A DNA stretch of 64,000 nucleotides from Coccinella septempunctata. Its lineage: Eukaryota > Arthropoda > Insecta > Coleoptera > Coccinellidae. A model generated the notes under the pieces. The model searched no databases. It was not told the DNA's origin and saw nothing but the letters and a program-made list of their open reading frames with translations. The position numbers and the translations under genes were made by a program. Shown here one piece after another: positions 22,263-33,808 of the stretch (positions are counted from its first letter, which is position 1; every line of letters starts with the position of its first letter). The stretch lies in contig NC_058196.1 of assembly GCF_907165205.1 (NCBI RefSeq), forward strand, positions 5,684,501 through 5,748,500, written 5' to 3'.

Positions 22263-23044
22263 TTATTCAGTTTAGTGAATAATGCTTGGAGTTTTTTCTC
22301 CATTTCCCTCTCAATTTTCAACATTATCTTGTTGAAAATTTTTTCTGTGAAGAGATCTAAATCATCGGCTGATTCAGATATCTTTTTCTTCTCCTGTTGA
22401 CTGTTCACAGCCTGTTTCATTGTAAGTTTTTTCTGTCCTTCTTTTTTCTGGACGGGTTTTGGAGTTTCCCTCTTCTTTTCCTGCTCTGTAGGTTGTGTCT
22501 TCGCTACTTCCTGAATTTTTTGTTCAGAAGTTGTTATTTTTGTTACCTTCTTTTTCTGTTCAACTGATTTTCAGGAATTTTTCTTTCTGGTCACCAACTT
22601 GAACTCGCTACATCCTTTGTAGCTAGCTGGATAGCCCTCTTCTCCACATAAGACGCATATGGCATTTCTCTCTTCACCTTTTCTGGTGAGTGTGCAGTCA
22701 TTGCTGCTATGACTTCCTGAGCACTTCACGCATCTCCACGGGAAGGAGCATTTGTTTTGTGCATGTCCGTACCTTTGGCACCTAAAGCACTGGCTTGGAC
22801 TTTCAGGCCTCTTTTTATGTTCAACCACAATACAGAGGTTGTAGAGTCGCTTCACTTCGAAGATTTCCTTTTTCTGGGTTTTAACCAGGTAGAGAGGTAT
22901 TGGCTTCTTTGTCATTGTCGATGTCATTCTGGACACCTCAGCGTCTGATATTCCCTGGAATATCAGGTCGTCCTTAATCAACGCAATATCAGCGTCGATT
23001 GGTAAATGCCTAATAACGGCATATATCTTCTTCTCCTCCTCCAT
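22223..23044 (-). pseudogene. Jockey ORF1 remnant (zinc-knuckle Gag-like protein)
   Basis: The protein is recognisable only from MEEEKKIYAV onward, which aligns with residue ~221 of the plus-copy ORF1; the start codon, coiled coil and everything before are deleted. What remains is a PRE_C2HC-like region (IPLYLVKTQ), then zinc knuckles CFRCQRYGHAQNKC, CVKCSGSHSSNDC and CVLCGEEGYPASYKGC. One in-frame TGA at about 22,571 cuts it. The rest stays open in the same frame to 22,223. The normal stop has been lost, so the frame runs 13 codons into ORF2. In the family ORF1 binds element RNA; this copy cannot be made from its own start. Confidence 0.85.
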
Positions 23045-23415
23045 TTGGTAGGTAAAAAATTTCTTTCACTGGAATAGTCTAATATAAAACTTTGGTATAA
23101 AGCCGAATGTTTTATACGCTATGAGAAAAATCAGAAAAGAAATACGAAAAATAAGCTCACCTGATGTTTTCTGCAGTACCAACGAGAAAAAAATTCTCTG
23201 GACACTTAGGATGAACACCAACTTTGAAAATTTTAACGAATTAAAATTCCGATAACAAATATAGAACCTACACAAACTTCACAGACGGAATCAAATATTC
23301 CGTAGCTTGGTTAGTGGGCACTTTCACCTCCGCTTTCACTTTCACGGCACTGTGACACTTCGACTTTCTCGTCCGCTTTCTCTTTTATAGCACTAGGAGC
23401 ACTGGTCTTCAAAAC

Positions 23416-25969
23416 ATTGCCAAGGAATTTACAATCTACTGATTGCTTCCACCAATGAAATCATTGTTGTGTGTTGTGCGTTTTTGAGGAGGCAACCTCG
23501 AGAGAATATTTGCCAGATATTCGATGGTGCCGTTTGAAAGCTGTTCTGGTATACTTTGTGTCCAGAAGAGTTTGTTTAATTTGTTTGAATTAAATTTTAT
23601 TAATGCTCAATGTGAGTTAGTATTGAATCTGAAATATCCTGATTTCACTGAATTTTTTGTAATTGATTATGTTATATATGTGTGTGCGAATATTAGAGAG
23701 TTAACCTAACTAACCAAGCTTTATGTGTGTAAATAGGTTCAAATTTGCATATATGATTGATTTACATTTATAATACCCTATGTTATGTATTTATGTTTGT
23801 GGATGAAAATATTGTACCGATTGAAATATCTCTGGATTTGATTCCATTTAACATTTTGCTGCTACTGTGTGTTTGAGGGTTTTTATCAGCTTGAAATGGT
23901 TCGCAAAAGCATTAGAATTAAAAAAAATATATAAATTTGAAGAAAATTGAAGGAACTGACGGGAAACTAATGAAGTGAAATCTGATCATAAATATTCAAG
24001 CAGAAAACAATTATGAAGCACAAATGTGAATAAGAATTTTTGAGCAAAAATTTAATAGGTACCGAATGACTTCACTCAACGCCTGATTTCCTTTGTTGCA
24101 TTACTACTCAAGTGACCCAAATTGGTCAAACAGAGGTATCCTAAGTGGCATAGAAAACAGAACACACAGTATTAATTAAACTTTTTTTATTTGAAGGTAC
24201 CTGAGCTTGAGGCCAATTATTTGAACGGCCTTTTGACTCATAAAATTTTTTGCACTCATCAAAAAATTATTTACAGTCGTCAAAATATGCACAATTAAAT
24301 CTAAAATTCCTCATTTATAAAACAAAGATATTGAATCGGGCGACGACTTTTGCGCCACTTGTATGTATGTAGCATATGTTTACTGTTTGGACTTTCATTT
24401 TCATTTCCATTTTGAGGTGGCCTAGATTATTAATAGCATAATGAATGAATGCTTTAATTTGAAAACTTTTTCATTGAAAATAAGACTATACCAGAAGTCC
24501 TTTGCGTTTTCAAATCAGAGGTTAGAATTTTCAGTGATTCATACTCAATAAATACATTTCGCTTGCAGAGATCGTCATGAATTCATAACCAAATTCTAAA
24601 TTACTGGATGAGGAAACAAGATATCAGGGATATGTGCCAGTGAGAAACGGGTTGATTAACGAGTGAAGTATCAAATGAGCCGACACTCTCACATAAACCC
24701 TCATTAGGAATTATAATGATTAATAATAATTAATTAGTTTTCAGTTACACGAATGGTGTGGAACGAGCAGCATAACAAGTCTAAGTATTAGGAACGACGT
24801 AATTTCCATCTGTTCATTCACAAATTATCGCACCTTGTATTTTTGTGAAATTCAGAATATCCCGTTTTATTAATCTTTCTTGGACATTCTCACTTGCGTG
24901 GACCGCTAATAAATTGCTTCAGTTTGACCACCAGCATAACCTCGACATTGATGTCAAATTTTCAACCCAAGATCCGAAACATTAAAATTTGTCTATTATG
25001 TGTTTTCACCACTGATGTTGTTCATTTTCATAACATAGTATTCATTGATGCAGTTTAAATTGCTATTCCCTTCAAAGAGGCGAGTTTCTCGGAAAAAACG
25101 AATTTCAATAAAACTTTCTCACGAAAAACGAATTTCATAAAAAAATAATTTATTAGCAACGCAATTTATGAAAAAATGGAGAAAATGTTCCGAGGTTATG
25201 ACCAGGAAACCTCCCAACATAGAGAAAATTTTGTGATACCCAATTTTTGTTAATTCATAGTGTGAAACTAGGAAATCTTTGCTTTCCTATATACTCACTG
25301 TGTAGAACAAGAAGAGACGGATAAAAATACACTCCACCAGTAATATAGAGACCAATGATGGTCCTCCACAGCATTGTAAAAAAATACCTACACGAATTTC
25401 TGAAGGTAATTTTATGAAATAGTGATATTTCCATAGCAACGCAATGTAGACGAAAAGTGCCATAAAGGTCTAGGGGTGTTGAGCCGACATCCGAACATAT
25501 GAAAAAAAAATACTTCGTTAAGCCCTCTGGTATTCCTAAATTCTACGCCAAAAATGGAAATGTTTGGCTATCTTTCATTCACACCCTGTATAAGAAGAAG
25601 GGATAGAAAAAACATACTAGTTTTGTAGCTTACAGGCCAAAGATAATGCTTTGCATCACGGGGTGAAAATACAACATCACTAACGTCACTACATTAAGTG
25701 AAATCTTGGTCACTACCTCGTTAATCTCGATACTATTTCCCAGCTATTCTGCAACATTCGCTGCACAATTTAGTTATATTTTGTTTGATAGGACTACTAG
25801 TAACATATTTCAAATGATGAAAGGTTTCAATTCTTGAATTCACTATTACTTTGGAATCAATTTTTTTTCTGGCTGACATGTGTGGAAAGAAATTAGAGAT
25901 TGTTGAGTTTTAATCAGAAAACTTGTCGCCGCATTGATTGGTGCTAATCATGAATCAGCGTAGGAATTC
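23416..25969. other. Non-coding stretch
   Basis: About 2.5 kb of AT-rich DNA with stops in every frame. A lone CACCCTGTATA near 25,584 resembles the end of the TA-flanked elements but has no clear partner. No gene is supported. Confidence 0.5.
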
Positions 25970-25972
25970 TTA

Positions 25973-27300
25973 GGCCCAGTTTCACAATACATGGTTAACC
26001 CAAAGTTATGTAGTGACCAGTGGTTAAATCAAAAATTCTGTTTCACAAAGTGTGGTTTATCGTTTGACCTAAAGTAAACTTGTGGTTGACTTAACCCCGA
26101 AAATTTCATGAGTTAACTATGAGTTGCCTGGACATAGAAGTTTCGTGGCGTATGCTTTTCTGCATAGATAACATATTTTGAGTTCTGTCAGAGACAAGTC
26201 AGCATTTCTTCGGGAATACTGGTTAGGAAGCGTTTCACATTTATTGGGTGTTTATTAGTTATTATTTACGATTATCGTGGACGATTATGATGAATACTCA
26301 TGGTAGTGATGAGGAAACAGTGAGGCCCAGAAGATTTGGAGCTAGGAGGAATTATTTTGAGTAATATGTCGACCTGGATTTCTTCTGTAGATTCAGAAAC
26401 ACAGTGGAAAGGAAGGCAGTTGGAAGCGACGAATCTCAGCTCCTTCAATGAGAATATTAAAAGTATAGATGCAATGATGACGATTAACTCCACAGTTTTT
26501 TTACATAACATATCTTGTAATGAAAATGAAGGACAACCTCCTTCATGAGGAGAAGAAGAAGCAATGAATTCATATCAAAATGTTGCTGTGCCCCCTATAG
26601 GGGATCAAGAATTATTGTCAAATAATGGAACTAGAAGAACTAGATTGAATCTTATGAATAGTTATTATGCAAATATGTTGAATTAGAGTGGTGAAATTTG
26701 AATTTTTGAAATAGATCAAAGCATCTCAATTCAAACTCAAATAATCAATAAAAATAGGCTTTTGAAGAATTGTCGAGGAAAACACCTAGATAGATATAAA
26801 TTATTTAAGGAACTTGTTATAAATGCAAAACTCAATTTTGTTTGAATTTTTCAATGAAGTAATGATTTCTATTGGTCCAGCACAGTTGCACTGTTTTTTC
26901 TTATTTCGCACAAGAAAAAACGAACGCTTCAGCTTCACTTAAATCAAAATCCAAACGAAAAATAACCTTTAGGCAATTATGAAACTCATATCAGCACAGA
27001 ACATCAAACATTCGTACGGTGCTCATACGTTTTATTCGTTTTCTGTCATACTCATAACAATTTCTATATTCTTAAGTTATTGTTTCACAGAAATACGAAA
27101 TGTCAGTAATAAATAACCCAAAAGTAGATCTATTGTACACGAAAAACATTACCAATCTTCAGAAAAATTTTTTAACCGATGGTCAAAAAACCATCACTCG
27201 TTTTTTTGTTGTGAAACGAGCATCTTTTTAAACCTTGGGTTAACTCAAAGGTAGTGGTTAATAAACCACTACTGGTTACCAATGATTGTGAAACTGGGCC
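25973..27300 (+). mobile_element. PIF/Harbinger-type transposon with TTA duplication
   Basis: The ends are GGCCCAGTTTCACAAT and its inverse ATTGTGAAACTGGGCC, flanked by TTA (25,970-25,972; 27,301-27,303). A 3-bp TTA/TWA duplication is the hallmark of PIF/Harbinger. The subterminal regions carry several GGTTAA/TTAACC variants, a common arrangement of transposase-binding repeats. At 1,328 bp it is too short for a full transposase plus the Myb-like accessory gene and holds only remnants. Confidence 0.8.
26290..26412 (+). pseudogene. Harbinger-type transposase N-terminal remnant
   Basis: From ATG at 26,290 the frame reads a short acidic start, then RPRRFGARRNYFE, a TAA at 26,362-26,364, and YVDLDFFCRFRNTVE. 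The last string fits the conserved start of Harbinger nucleases, where an aromatic/acidic run precedes a FRxS/T segment. No DDE catalytic residues are present because the downstream part is deleted. A second readable string, SYYANMLN, ends at a stop near 26,685 and might be the tail of the Myb/SANT-like partner. Inactive. Confidence 0.5.
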
Positions 27301-27496
27301 TTAGAGAGGCTGAAATATATATGTATAATAAAGTTCTTATTCAAAATGAATAGAGACTCAATTGCGTTTCTCTGCAAAACTAGAGGGTATCTTCATTAAC
27401 AATATCAACACTAACAATATAACAAACCTGCGAAAATAGTGGAAAACAACATGTAAAGTCTCTAGTTTAACCCTTTTCATTATAATCGTTAGACTT

Positions 27497-27632
27497 ACGT
27501 CCAGTTGCAGGAAAGTCCATTAAGATTTGATGTCCTATCAAAATTTAAAACTGTCATTTTTGAAGGGGAAAATGGAGGATTAAGATTTTAATGAAGTATT
27601 AAATTTTAATGGACTTTCCTGCAACTGGACGT
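27497..27632. mobile_element. 136-bp MITE with 27-bp perfect inverted ends
   Basis: Positions 27,497-27,523 (ACGTCCAGTTGCAGGAAAGT...) are the exact reverse complement of 27,606-27,632. The interior is about 80 bp with no coding capacity. Flanking CTT/GAA gives no clear target duplication. Family not assigned. Confidence 0.8.
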
Positions 27633-28057
27633 GAATCTATTTATTTTGACACTTCAAAAAACTTCAAAGTGTCAGTTCTGCCATTCCAGGTAATATAACG
27701 CGAATAAAATATTGAAGAAACGCTCTGCGATTATACCGCTTTGCTTTACATCTTGACTCCCAAACAATAACACGTGATCTGGAGTCAGCGAAAGTACAAC
27801 TATTCGCCCAGGAAGGTATAAGGGATCGCACGTAGGATATCAAGATTGATACATGATTATCATACAAGTGGGGCGACAATTCTTGGATTTAAATTTTTCT
27901 TTTAATCTGTGAAATTTTTACACCTCTCTGACTTAGAATATGACTCTTGATCAAACTTATTGTACTGAAACTATTTCATTTTATATGTAGGTTCAGGATT
28001 AGTACGAAGGCGTAGAAGGGCCACATAATATTTTAAAAATATTTTTCCTTTAATTCC

Positions 28058-28226
28058 GACTTTGAAGTCGGAATTTAGTTAAATTCCGAGTTCAAAGTCG
28101 GAATTTAACAAAATTCCGAGTTCAAAGTCGGAATTCAATTAAATTCCGACTTCAAAGTCGGAATTTACTAAATTCCGAGTTCAAAGTCGGAATTTACTAA
28201 ATTCCGACTTCAAACTCGGAATTTTA
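28058..28226. repeat. Left array of palindromic units
   Basis: Six units of about 28-30 bp, each a 22-24-bp palindrome (ATTCCGACTTYRAAGTCGGA or its GAGTT/AACTC variants) separated by TTARTTAA-like linkers. Confidence 0.9.
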
Positions 28227-28969
28227 TGAGGTTCCGAACTTCTAAAGGGTGTTCTACGACGACGTAGATTTGTTCCTGTATTACAGTTTGCTTTTTTAAA
28301 AATATTCAAATTCATATAATACAAGGTGTTTCCACATTTATGATGAATGAATAATTATTTATTATTATTTGAGTTTTCTTCTATGAGAGGTCATAACAAT
28401 GATATGACAACCTTTTACAGACATGACATGACATGAATATTTTTTTAGACATAACTGTTTTTTAGGTATATTCCGGATATTTTATGTAAAAGTTTCCTTC
28501 TCATATGTACTCGTGAGGCTATCTCAATGGACAAGAAATCAGTACACTCCGAGATACACCCGGTGTGCTTTGATGTTTCTTACATGAAGAGGTCATTACA
28601 ACGGTGAGAAAACCTCATATAGGCAGCTCTATGACGAATTGGTTCATTTCCAAATATGCTGAGATATTCATGAGAGGATTCAGATTTTACAAAATAAACA
28701 CGTTGTTCTTCAATAAATATTGAACTTGATGTATTTTATTGGAGGTAATTGTCATTAGGTCCATGTTTTTGAATAATTATGAAATTATGGTCGTAGACAG
28801 GTAGAGGTAAGGTTGGGCACAACCTCCCCCCACCTCAGTACTGAAATAGTAACCATAAAATAACATTGAGCTCCCAGCCCCCCCCTCTCTGTATATATGG
28901 AGAAATAATCTATGTCGTCGTAGAACAACACCCTATGCATCTAGCCTGTATCGGTTTCGAAGCAAATAG

Positions 28970-29147
28970 AATTCCGACTTCAAAGTCGGAATTTTACTAA
29001 ATTCCGACTTTGAACTCGGAATTTTGTTAAATTCCGACTTTGAACTCGGAATTTAGTTGAATTCCGACTTTGAACTCGGAATTTTGTTAAATTCCGACTT
29101 TGAACTCGGAATTTAACTAAATTCCGACTTCATAGTCGAAATTTAAG
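28970..29147. repeat. Right array of palindromic units
   Basis: Six units of the same palindrome as in the left array. Here the dominant half-site pairing is CCGACTTTGAACTCGG, whereas the left array mixes GAGTTCAAAGTC and GACTTCAAAGTC forms. Confidence 0.9.
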
Positions 29148-29198
29148 GAAAAATATTTTTAAAATATTATGTGGCCCTTCTACGCCTTCGTAGATTAG

Positions 29199-31260
29199 AG
29201 CATTTTTTCTTCTGGATATTTACACCTTTTATTATGACTTTGTAGGTGACTGTATAGTCGAAACATGTCAGCCGGAAAATGAATTTTTTCAAAAGAAATA
29301 TAATGTCCTGACGAAGACATGGAGTTGCTGCACGATCGCACATAATGAGGGCTACCGTTTTTTTGCTCACCAGTTGTCGCCTTTGTAGAGTGAGGTCCTG
29401 AACATAGAGAAACTAATGCAAGATTTGTTTGTCTACGATGACGCGGACTTGTCATTTCACAGATCTTAATATTGGAGAAATTGAATATAGAAATATTTGG
29501 TTACTAATCAATATCTTGTTCGTTATTTTTGTATTTTTAATTCGCTCATGCGTGTAAGTCCCTTTCTGACCATGATTTGGCTTCACTTCTTTTATAGCCT
29601 AAAACACGTAATATCAATAAAAGTATTATAGATATATGGAGACCATAAACTTATGATTAATTATACAGTTGAGTCTATAATGTGGACCTCACGCTACACT
29701 AGCGCATCTAGCGGCAAATTCACACGCGGTAGCCCTCATTGTTGATAGCGTATAATGGTAGTGTTGGAAATATTTAGTTATTCGAAGAACGAAAGATTTG
29801 ACACATTAAATGCTTCTTTAATAACGAAGGTTCCTCCTCTGTTATCTTGAATCGATGTCCGAAGGTGTTTAGATGTGGGGATTTATTACCGTTCACCAAC
29901 ATCCGTTGGGAAAAGAATTTTATATGAGGCAAAAGTTAATGAATATTAAATTCATCGAGAATTGTTTTTTTCAGAAACCAAATAAGTGCATAACAACTAT
30001 TTGCACAATATTATTATGATTTGTGAAAAAATAAGTGCCGAATAGGAATGGTATTGTCCATACTCAGTAAGCTCAATAGTGACATAATAACAAGTTCGTT
30101 TTATATTACTGCTTCAATATTGCGTGTAGATACTGGTAAACATCATGCTCATCTCACCTCCTGAAATTTCCCCCTTGTAAATCTACTCAATATTCAATAA
30201 AAAATATTTTTGGGTCAACATTAAATGTAATATGTAGTTATATTATATATAAAAGTACAGAGTGCTCATCAAAAGAGCTATGCTTCAATAGAAGCAATAC
30301 AATTATCAATTTGGCAATAAAAATATTAAGAAGATGAGAAAATGGTAGATATTAGTAACTAGAGTTGAGCTTTATAGATTTAGATGTTTATTTAGATGTT
30401 TCACTATTTCAGTGCTGAAAAAACAAAAAATTGAACTACAATTATTATCTCAACACCCAACTGAATTTCAAGACAAAAACAGACTTATCTAGATACAATG
30501 CAAATAATATGCGATAGTGAACAACCTAGAAAAATGTATTCACAGTCCTACAATTTTGTTGATTCAACATCACTTCTGTTAATCTCCGCACTCCGCAGGT
30601 TTTCTGTGAAAAACACATAATATTTCACTTTTGTTATGAATCCGAGAATTCCTGTCAATCCATAAAACCATGTATCAGAAAGAGACAGAGCTAATCAGGT
30701 ATATTTATTCTTAATATCTCTGCACATGCGCAGAAGTCGATTCCGGCCATCGATATAGAATATAATAGATATATGAATATGACATGCTACCAAATGGTTT
30801 TTAATGAAGTTGTTATTTTATATTGATATTGGACTTAAGGTAGTTGTTTCACATTTTCCAGCAGTTTTTGTTTTGTTCACCTGGTACGGTTTGTGTTTGT
30901 TATTGGGAAGGTGTTCATAATTTTTCGGATAAATGAGATCTTCAGATCCAGTAAGGAATGGCTTCACGAGTCCCCCTTGTTTTTCATGTAAAATTTACGC
31001 CTTCCTCGACAAGATTAATTGATTGTTTTGTGTTCTGGAGATTACTATTGGCCGACACATATCAAAACAATAAATTGAAAAGTTGAATTATAATGAAATC
31101 AAGACTATCCTTTTCTCGTCACATTTACTCCCGTTGGATGAATTTAAGAGAATCCACAGTTGATGTTAGACTTGGAACCTTTTATTATATCAATTCCACT
31201 ATGAGTTTTCAAGAACTATTTCAAATATTAAGAGCATAGTTATTAGGAAATATAAGTTAG
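29199..31260. other. Non-coding stretch
   Basis: No gene supported. An inverted pair of about 14 bp (ATGAGGGCTACCG at 29,345 and CGGTAGCCCTCAT at 29,727) could bound a MITE of roughly 400 bp, but the arms do not extend. The minus ORFs at 29,167-29,455 lie across the left arm and show no domain. Confidence 0.4.
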
Positions 31261-31265
31261 AACAT

Positions 31266-31400
31266 CCTAACTAATATTATAAATGCGGAAGTCCGTCTGT
31301 TTGTTGGTATGTTTGGCTTTCCATAACTCCGAAACCAGATGTCCGATTCTGATGGAAATTTTACTATAGTAGTGTAGAGAATTTGTCACATTTTTGTGTG
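31266..31400 (+). mobile_element. Possible Helitron-like end fragment
   Basis: The string TCCTAACTAATATTATAAAT followed by GCGGAAGTCCGTCTGTTTGT resembles a dispersed sequence common in insect genomes, which I recall as a Helitron-type end. It begins with TC directly after an A, as Helitrons do. No 3' hairpin with a CTRR end was located and no Rep/helicase text is present, so the assignment is weak. Confidence 0.3.
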
Positions 31401-33806
31401 AAACTCATTGCTATATAATGAAGACATGACGAAAAATATCGATTTTTACCACATAAAACAAGCACGATTTCAGGCTATTATGGCCAAACTGGGTAAACTA
31501 CAACAGAAAGACAGAAAGAGAAAAAGGACCAATTACGATTTTGTAGAGCTCCAAAAGTTCTATAAAAAAGTCCGCGATGGGATATATCTAACTGTTGAGG
31601 ATAACCGATTTCAACATTTTCAAATTCAATCCAAAATAATGTTTTAACAGAGTTTTTGGCTAGCATGGAATGAATTAATATAAAAATGATGGGACCCTTA
31701 ACTGCGGCATTTATTTCTGATGAAAAACTGTTCCTCAACGTATATTTCGCGAGATATATGTAAAGTACGAGTGTAGTGGGAATAAAACGGTCTTTACACA
31801 GCATACACATAGAGAAGGACACACATTTGATTTTGATGAGATAACGATTGTGAACAGAGAAAAAATTATTCAAGACGCTTATTGAGTGAGTGATAGAGAT
31901 AGGGATGCACAACTATGTTAACTATAGAGAGGATACAAACCATTCGAGTATTGTCTATAACAAACTAATGAGAAAGAGGTAACAAATAGATGAATTCAAC
32001 ACTTTATTTTATTAATCATTTTTTCTTTTCGGATTCAGTTTTCCCTGTGAGGTGTGTTGATATTCTTCTGATTTTCCTTCTCTAATTATTCTAATAATAT
32101 AACTAGCATTGTTCAAGAAACATTGCGCGAGAGAAACTAGTTGTTGAAATGATTAAGTTCATTTGGTATCAATATGCAAGTTACCTATTAATGCGAAGGG
32201 ATTATGATAGTTTTTGCCAAATGTGTTAATGACATGATTTTGTTGAAGCTTGGATACATTCATGTTTTTTCCTTCTCTAATTTCGATTAGTGATGGTGAA
32301 AAATTTGCTTCAAAATCTTGCGAAATCCACAGCGTTTCTTAACTGTTTTCGGAAACTATTTTCCGAAACTATTTTCGGAAATTGACAAATTGTTCGACGG
32401 GCATAGGTACCTAATTAGTTATCACTGTGAAAACTGCTTTGAACCAAATTGTTAGTGTGAAACACGAATCCATAGAAATGTGCTCTTATGTATGTATTTA
32501 GCAGAGCGATGTAACATCATATCCAGAACATACATATCGACTAATTATAAGTTCATCTTAATTACCGCATAAATTCGAGGTGGAAGATATCAACCAGAGA
32601 AATATCATTACGAACTTTGTTGCTTCTATATGCGGTTCGGATTATTTCTGTTAGCCAATATTAGCTATATAAGCATGCATTCTCAACAGAGTAAATCATT
32701 CCTTTTCATCGCTAAATTACGTGCTGAACGAATTGAAGTATTGAAATCGGCATTTTTGTAACGATGAAATATCTAATACTGCCATGGCTGATCCTATTTG
32801 ATGGAAATGATACGTATTTTTGGTTTCTTTACACTATAAAAATTCTAAGTTTTCTTGATATATACGAGTCGAAAAAGACATTTTTTTGTTCTTCTTACTT
32901 ACTTATATTCTCCACGCAATGGTGTCGGATATCTTATATTGAATGAATTTTGAATATAATTACATGAAAATTGAACATATGAGATCCCAAATGTGATCAA
33001 ATGAAATAAAATATATTTCCAGGTTAAAAAATTGGGTGAGGGATACCAGTGAGTATATAACTCCGAATGAAGCACGATATCCACAGATGTTTCATCTATT
33101 TTTCAAACCATTCAATAATTACCTACACAATTTTTCATCTTCACGGTTGAAAGATTAAAATCGTAGCCTACTTCTACCTTGTGTTCATAATTCGCAATTT
33201 CGAGATAAATTTTACAAGCTTGTCGAATTGTCTTTCTACTCTAGGCTAGGAAGGTACATATATATTAGTAAATAGGATGATTTTTCACCTATGCTTACAT
33301 AAGTTCATGAATACTTTTCTCGCATGAAATAGCACAATCATTAACATTAATCTCACACCTGCTTTCCTAATTCTGATGTGAATGACAAAATTATACCTGA
33401 TTTGAATTCAGGATATTCCACTATCTTCTGTAGATTTCTGCACAGCGCAACTGATCTGTACTTGATAAAATTGGTCAGATTGTTAAATCTGAGGTTTTCT
33501 CTATTCATTTTCCTCACGGAACTTTGTGATCAGTTTAATGCTTCCTGATTCTTGTATTAGGTAATGAACTTCAATCATTCCCGGTGGCAAGTGAAAAGTT
33601 GTACTTGAAGTAGTTTTCAGTTTATTCCCTCCTATTTCCAGTGAAAATTCAATCTCATGCACTGTCCTATTTTCTGCACTCTTGGCCTAAACCTAATTGA
33701 CTTAACGTCAATTTCATATACCTATATGACATATTTCGTCATGATTTGCTCTCTTCTTGAATTAGAAATATCAACCAATACATATAAAGTAGTTTTCTTT
33801 CAAATA
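31401..33806. other. Non-coding stretch
   Basis: No supported gene. The ORFs at 31,408-31,647 (plus) and 31,478-31,912 (minus) overlap each other and have no recognisable domain. A small inverted tandem of TTTTCGGAAACTAT lies at about 32,345-32,385. Confidence 0.45.
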
Positions 33807-33808
33807 TA

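Larger units (their letters stand above)
19260..23404 (-). mobile_element. Jockey-type retrotransposon with both ends, minus strand
   Basis: GTCTTCAAAAC flanks the element on both sides (19,249-19,259 and 23,405-23,415), an 11-bp target duplication. The 3' end is a 14-base poly(A), seen as oligo-T at 19,260-19,273. The 5' end CAGTGCTCCTAGTGC at 23,404 matches the 5' start of the plus copy at 60,067, which fixes the family's true 5' end. Layout from the 5' end: ~300-bp 5' UTR, broken ORF1, ORF2 (endonuclease plus reverse transcriptase), ~275-bp 3' UTR. It lacks about 670 bp of ORF1 relative to the plus copy. Confidence 0.9.
28003..29192. mobile_element. Element with terminal arrays of 24-bp palindromes
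   Basis: Outer inverted ends start TACGAAGGCGTAGAAGGGCC and run about 55 bp. GATTAG flanks both sides (27,997-28,002; 29,193-29,198), a 6-bp target duplication. Just inside each end is a tandem array of about six units, each a near-perfect palindrome of the type ATTCCGACTTYRAAGTCGGA. Inside the arrays a second inverted pair (28,246-28,275 and 28,908-28,938, core TTCTACGACGACGTAGAT) encloses a non-coding centre. No transposase is present, and I cannot place it in a superfamily. Confidence 0.8.

Noticed and set aside
19433..22948. Many plus-strand ORFs of 60-127 codons across 19.4-22.9 kb
   Set aside because: They are antisense to the Jockey ORF1 and ORF2, which carry the conserved motifs; these frames have none.
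25584..25594. Lone CACCCTGTATA, with similar single motifs at 35,610, 36,936 and 57,671
   Set aside because: Each resembles an end of the TA-flanked CAGGGTG elements, but no convincing inverted partner was found.
28058..29147. Regular palindromic repeats that might suggest a CRISPR array
   Set aside because: Units are nearly contiguous with only 4-8-base linkers, lie in inverted sets at transposon ends, and the DNA is from an animal.
29195..29455. 86-codon minus ORF next to the palindrome-array element
   Set aside because: It starts in unique DNA but has no recognisable domain and overlaps a short inverted repeat; an internal GTGAGC is not evidence of splicing.
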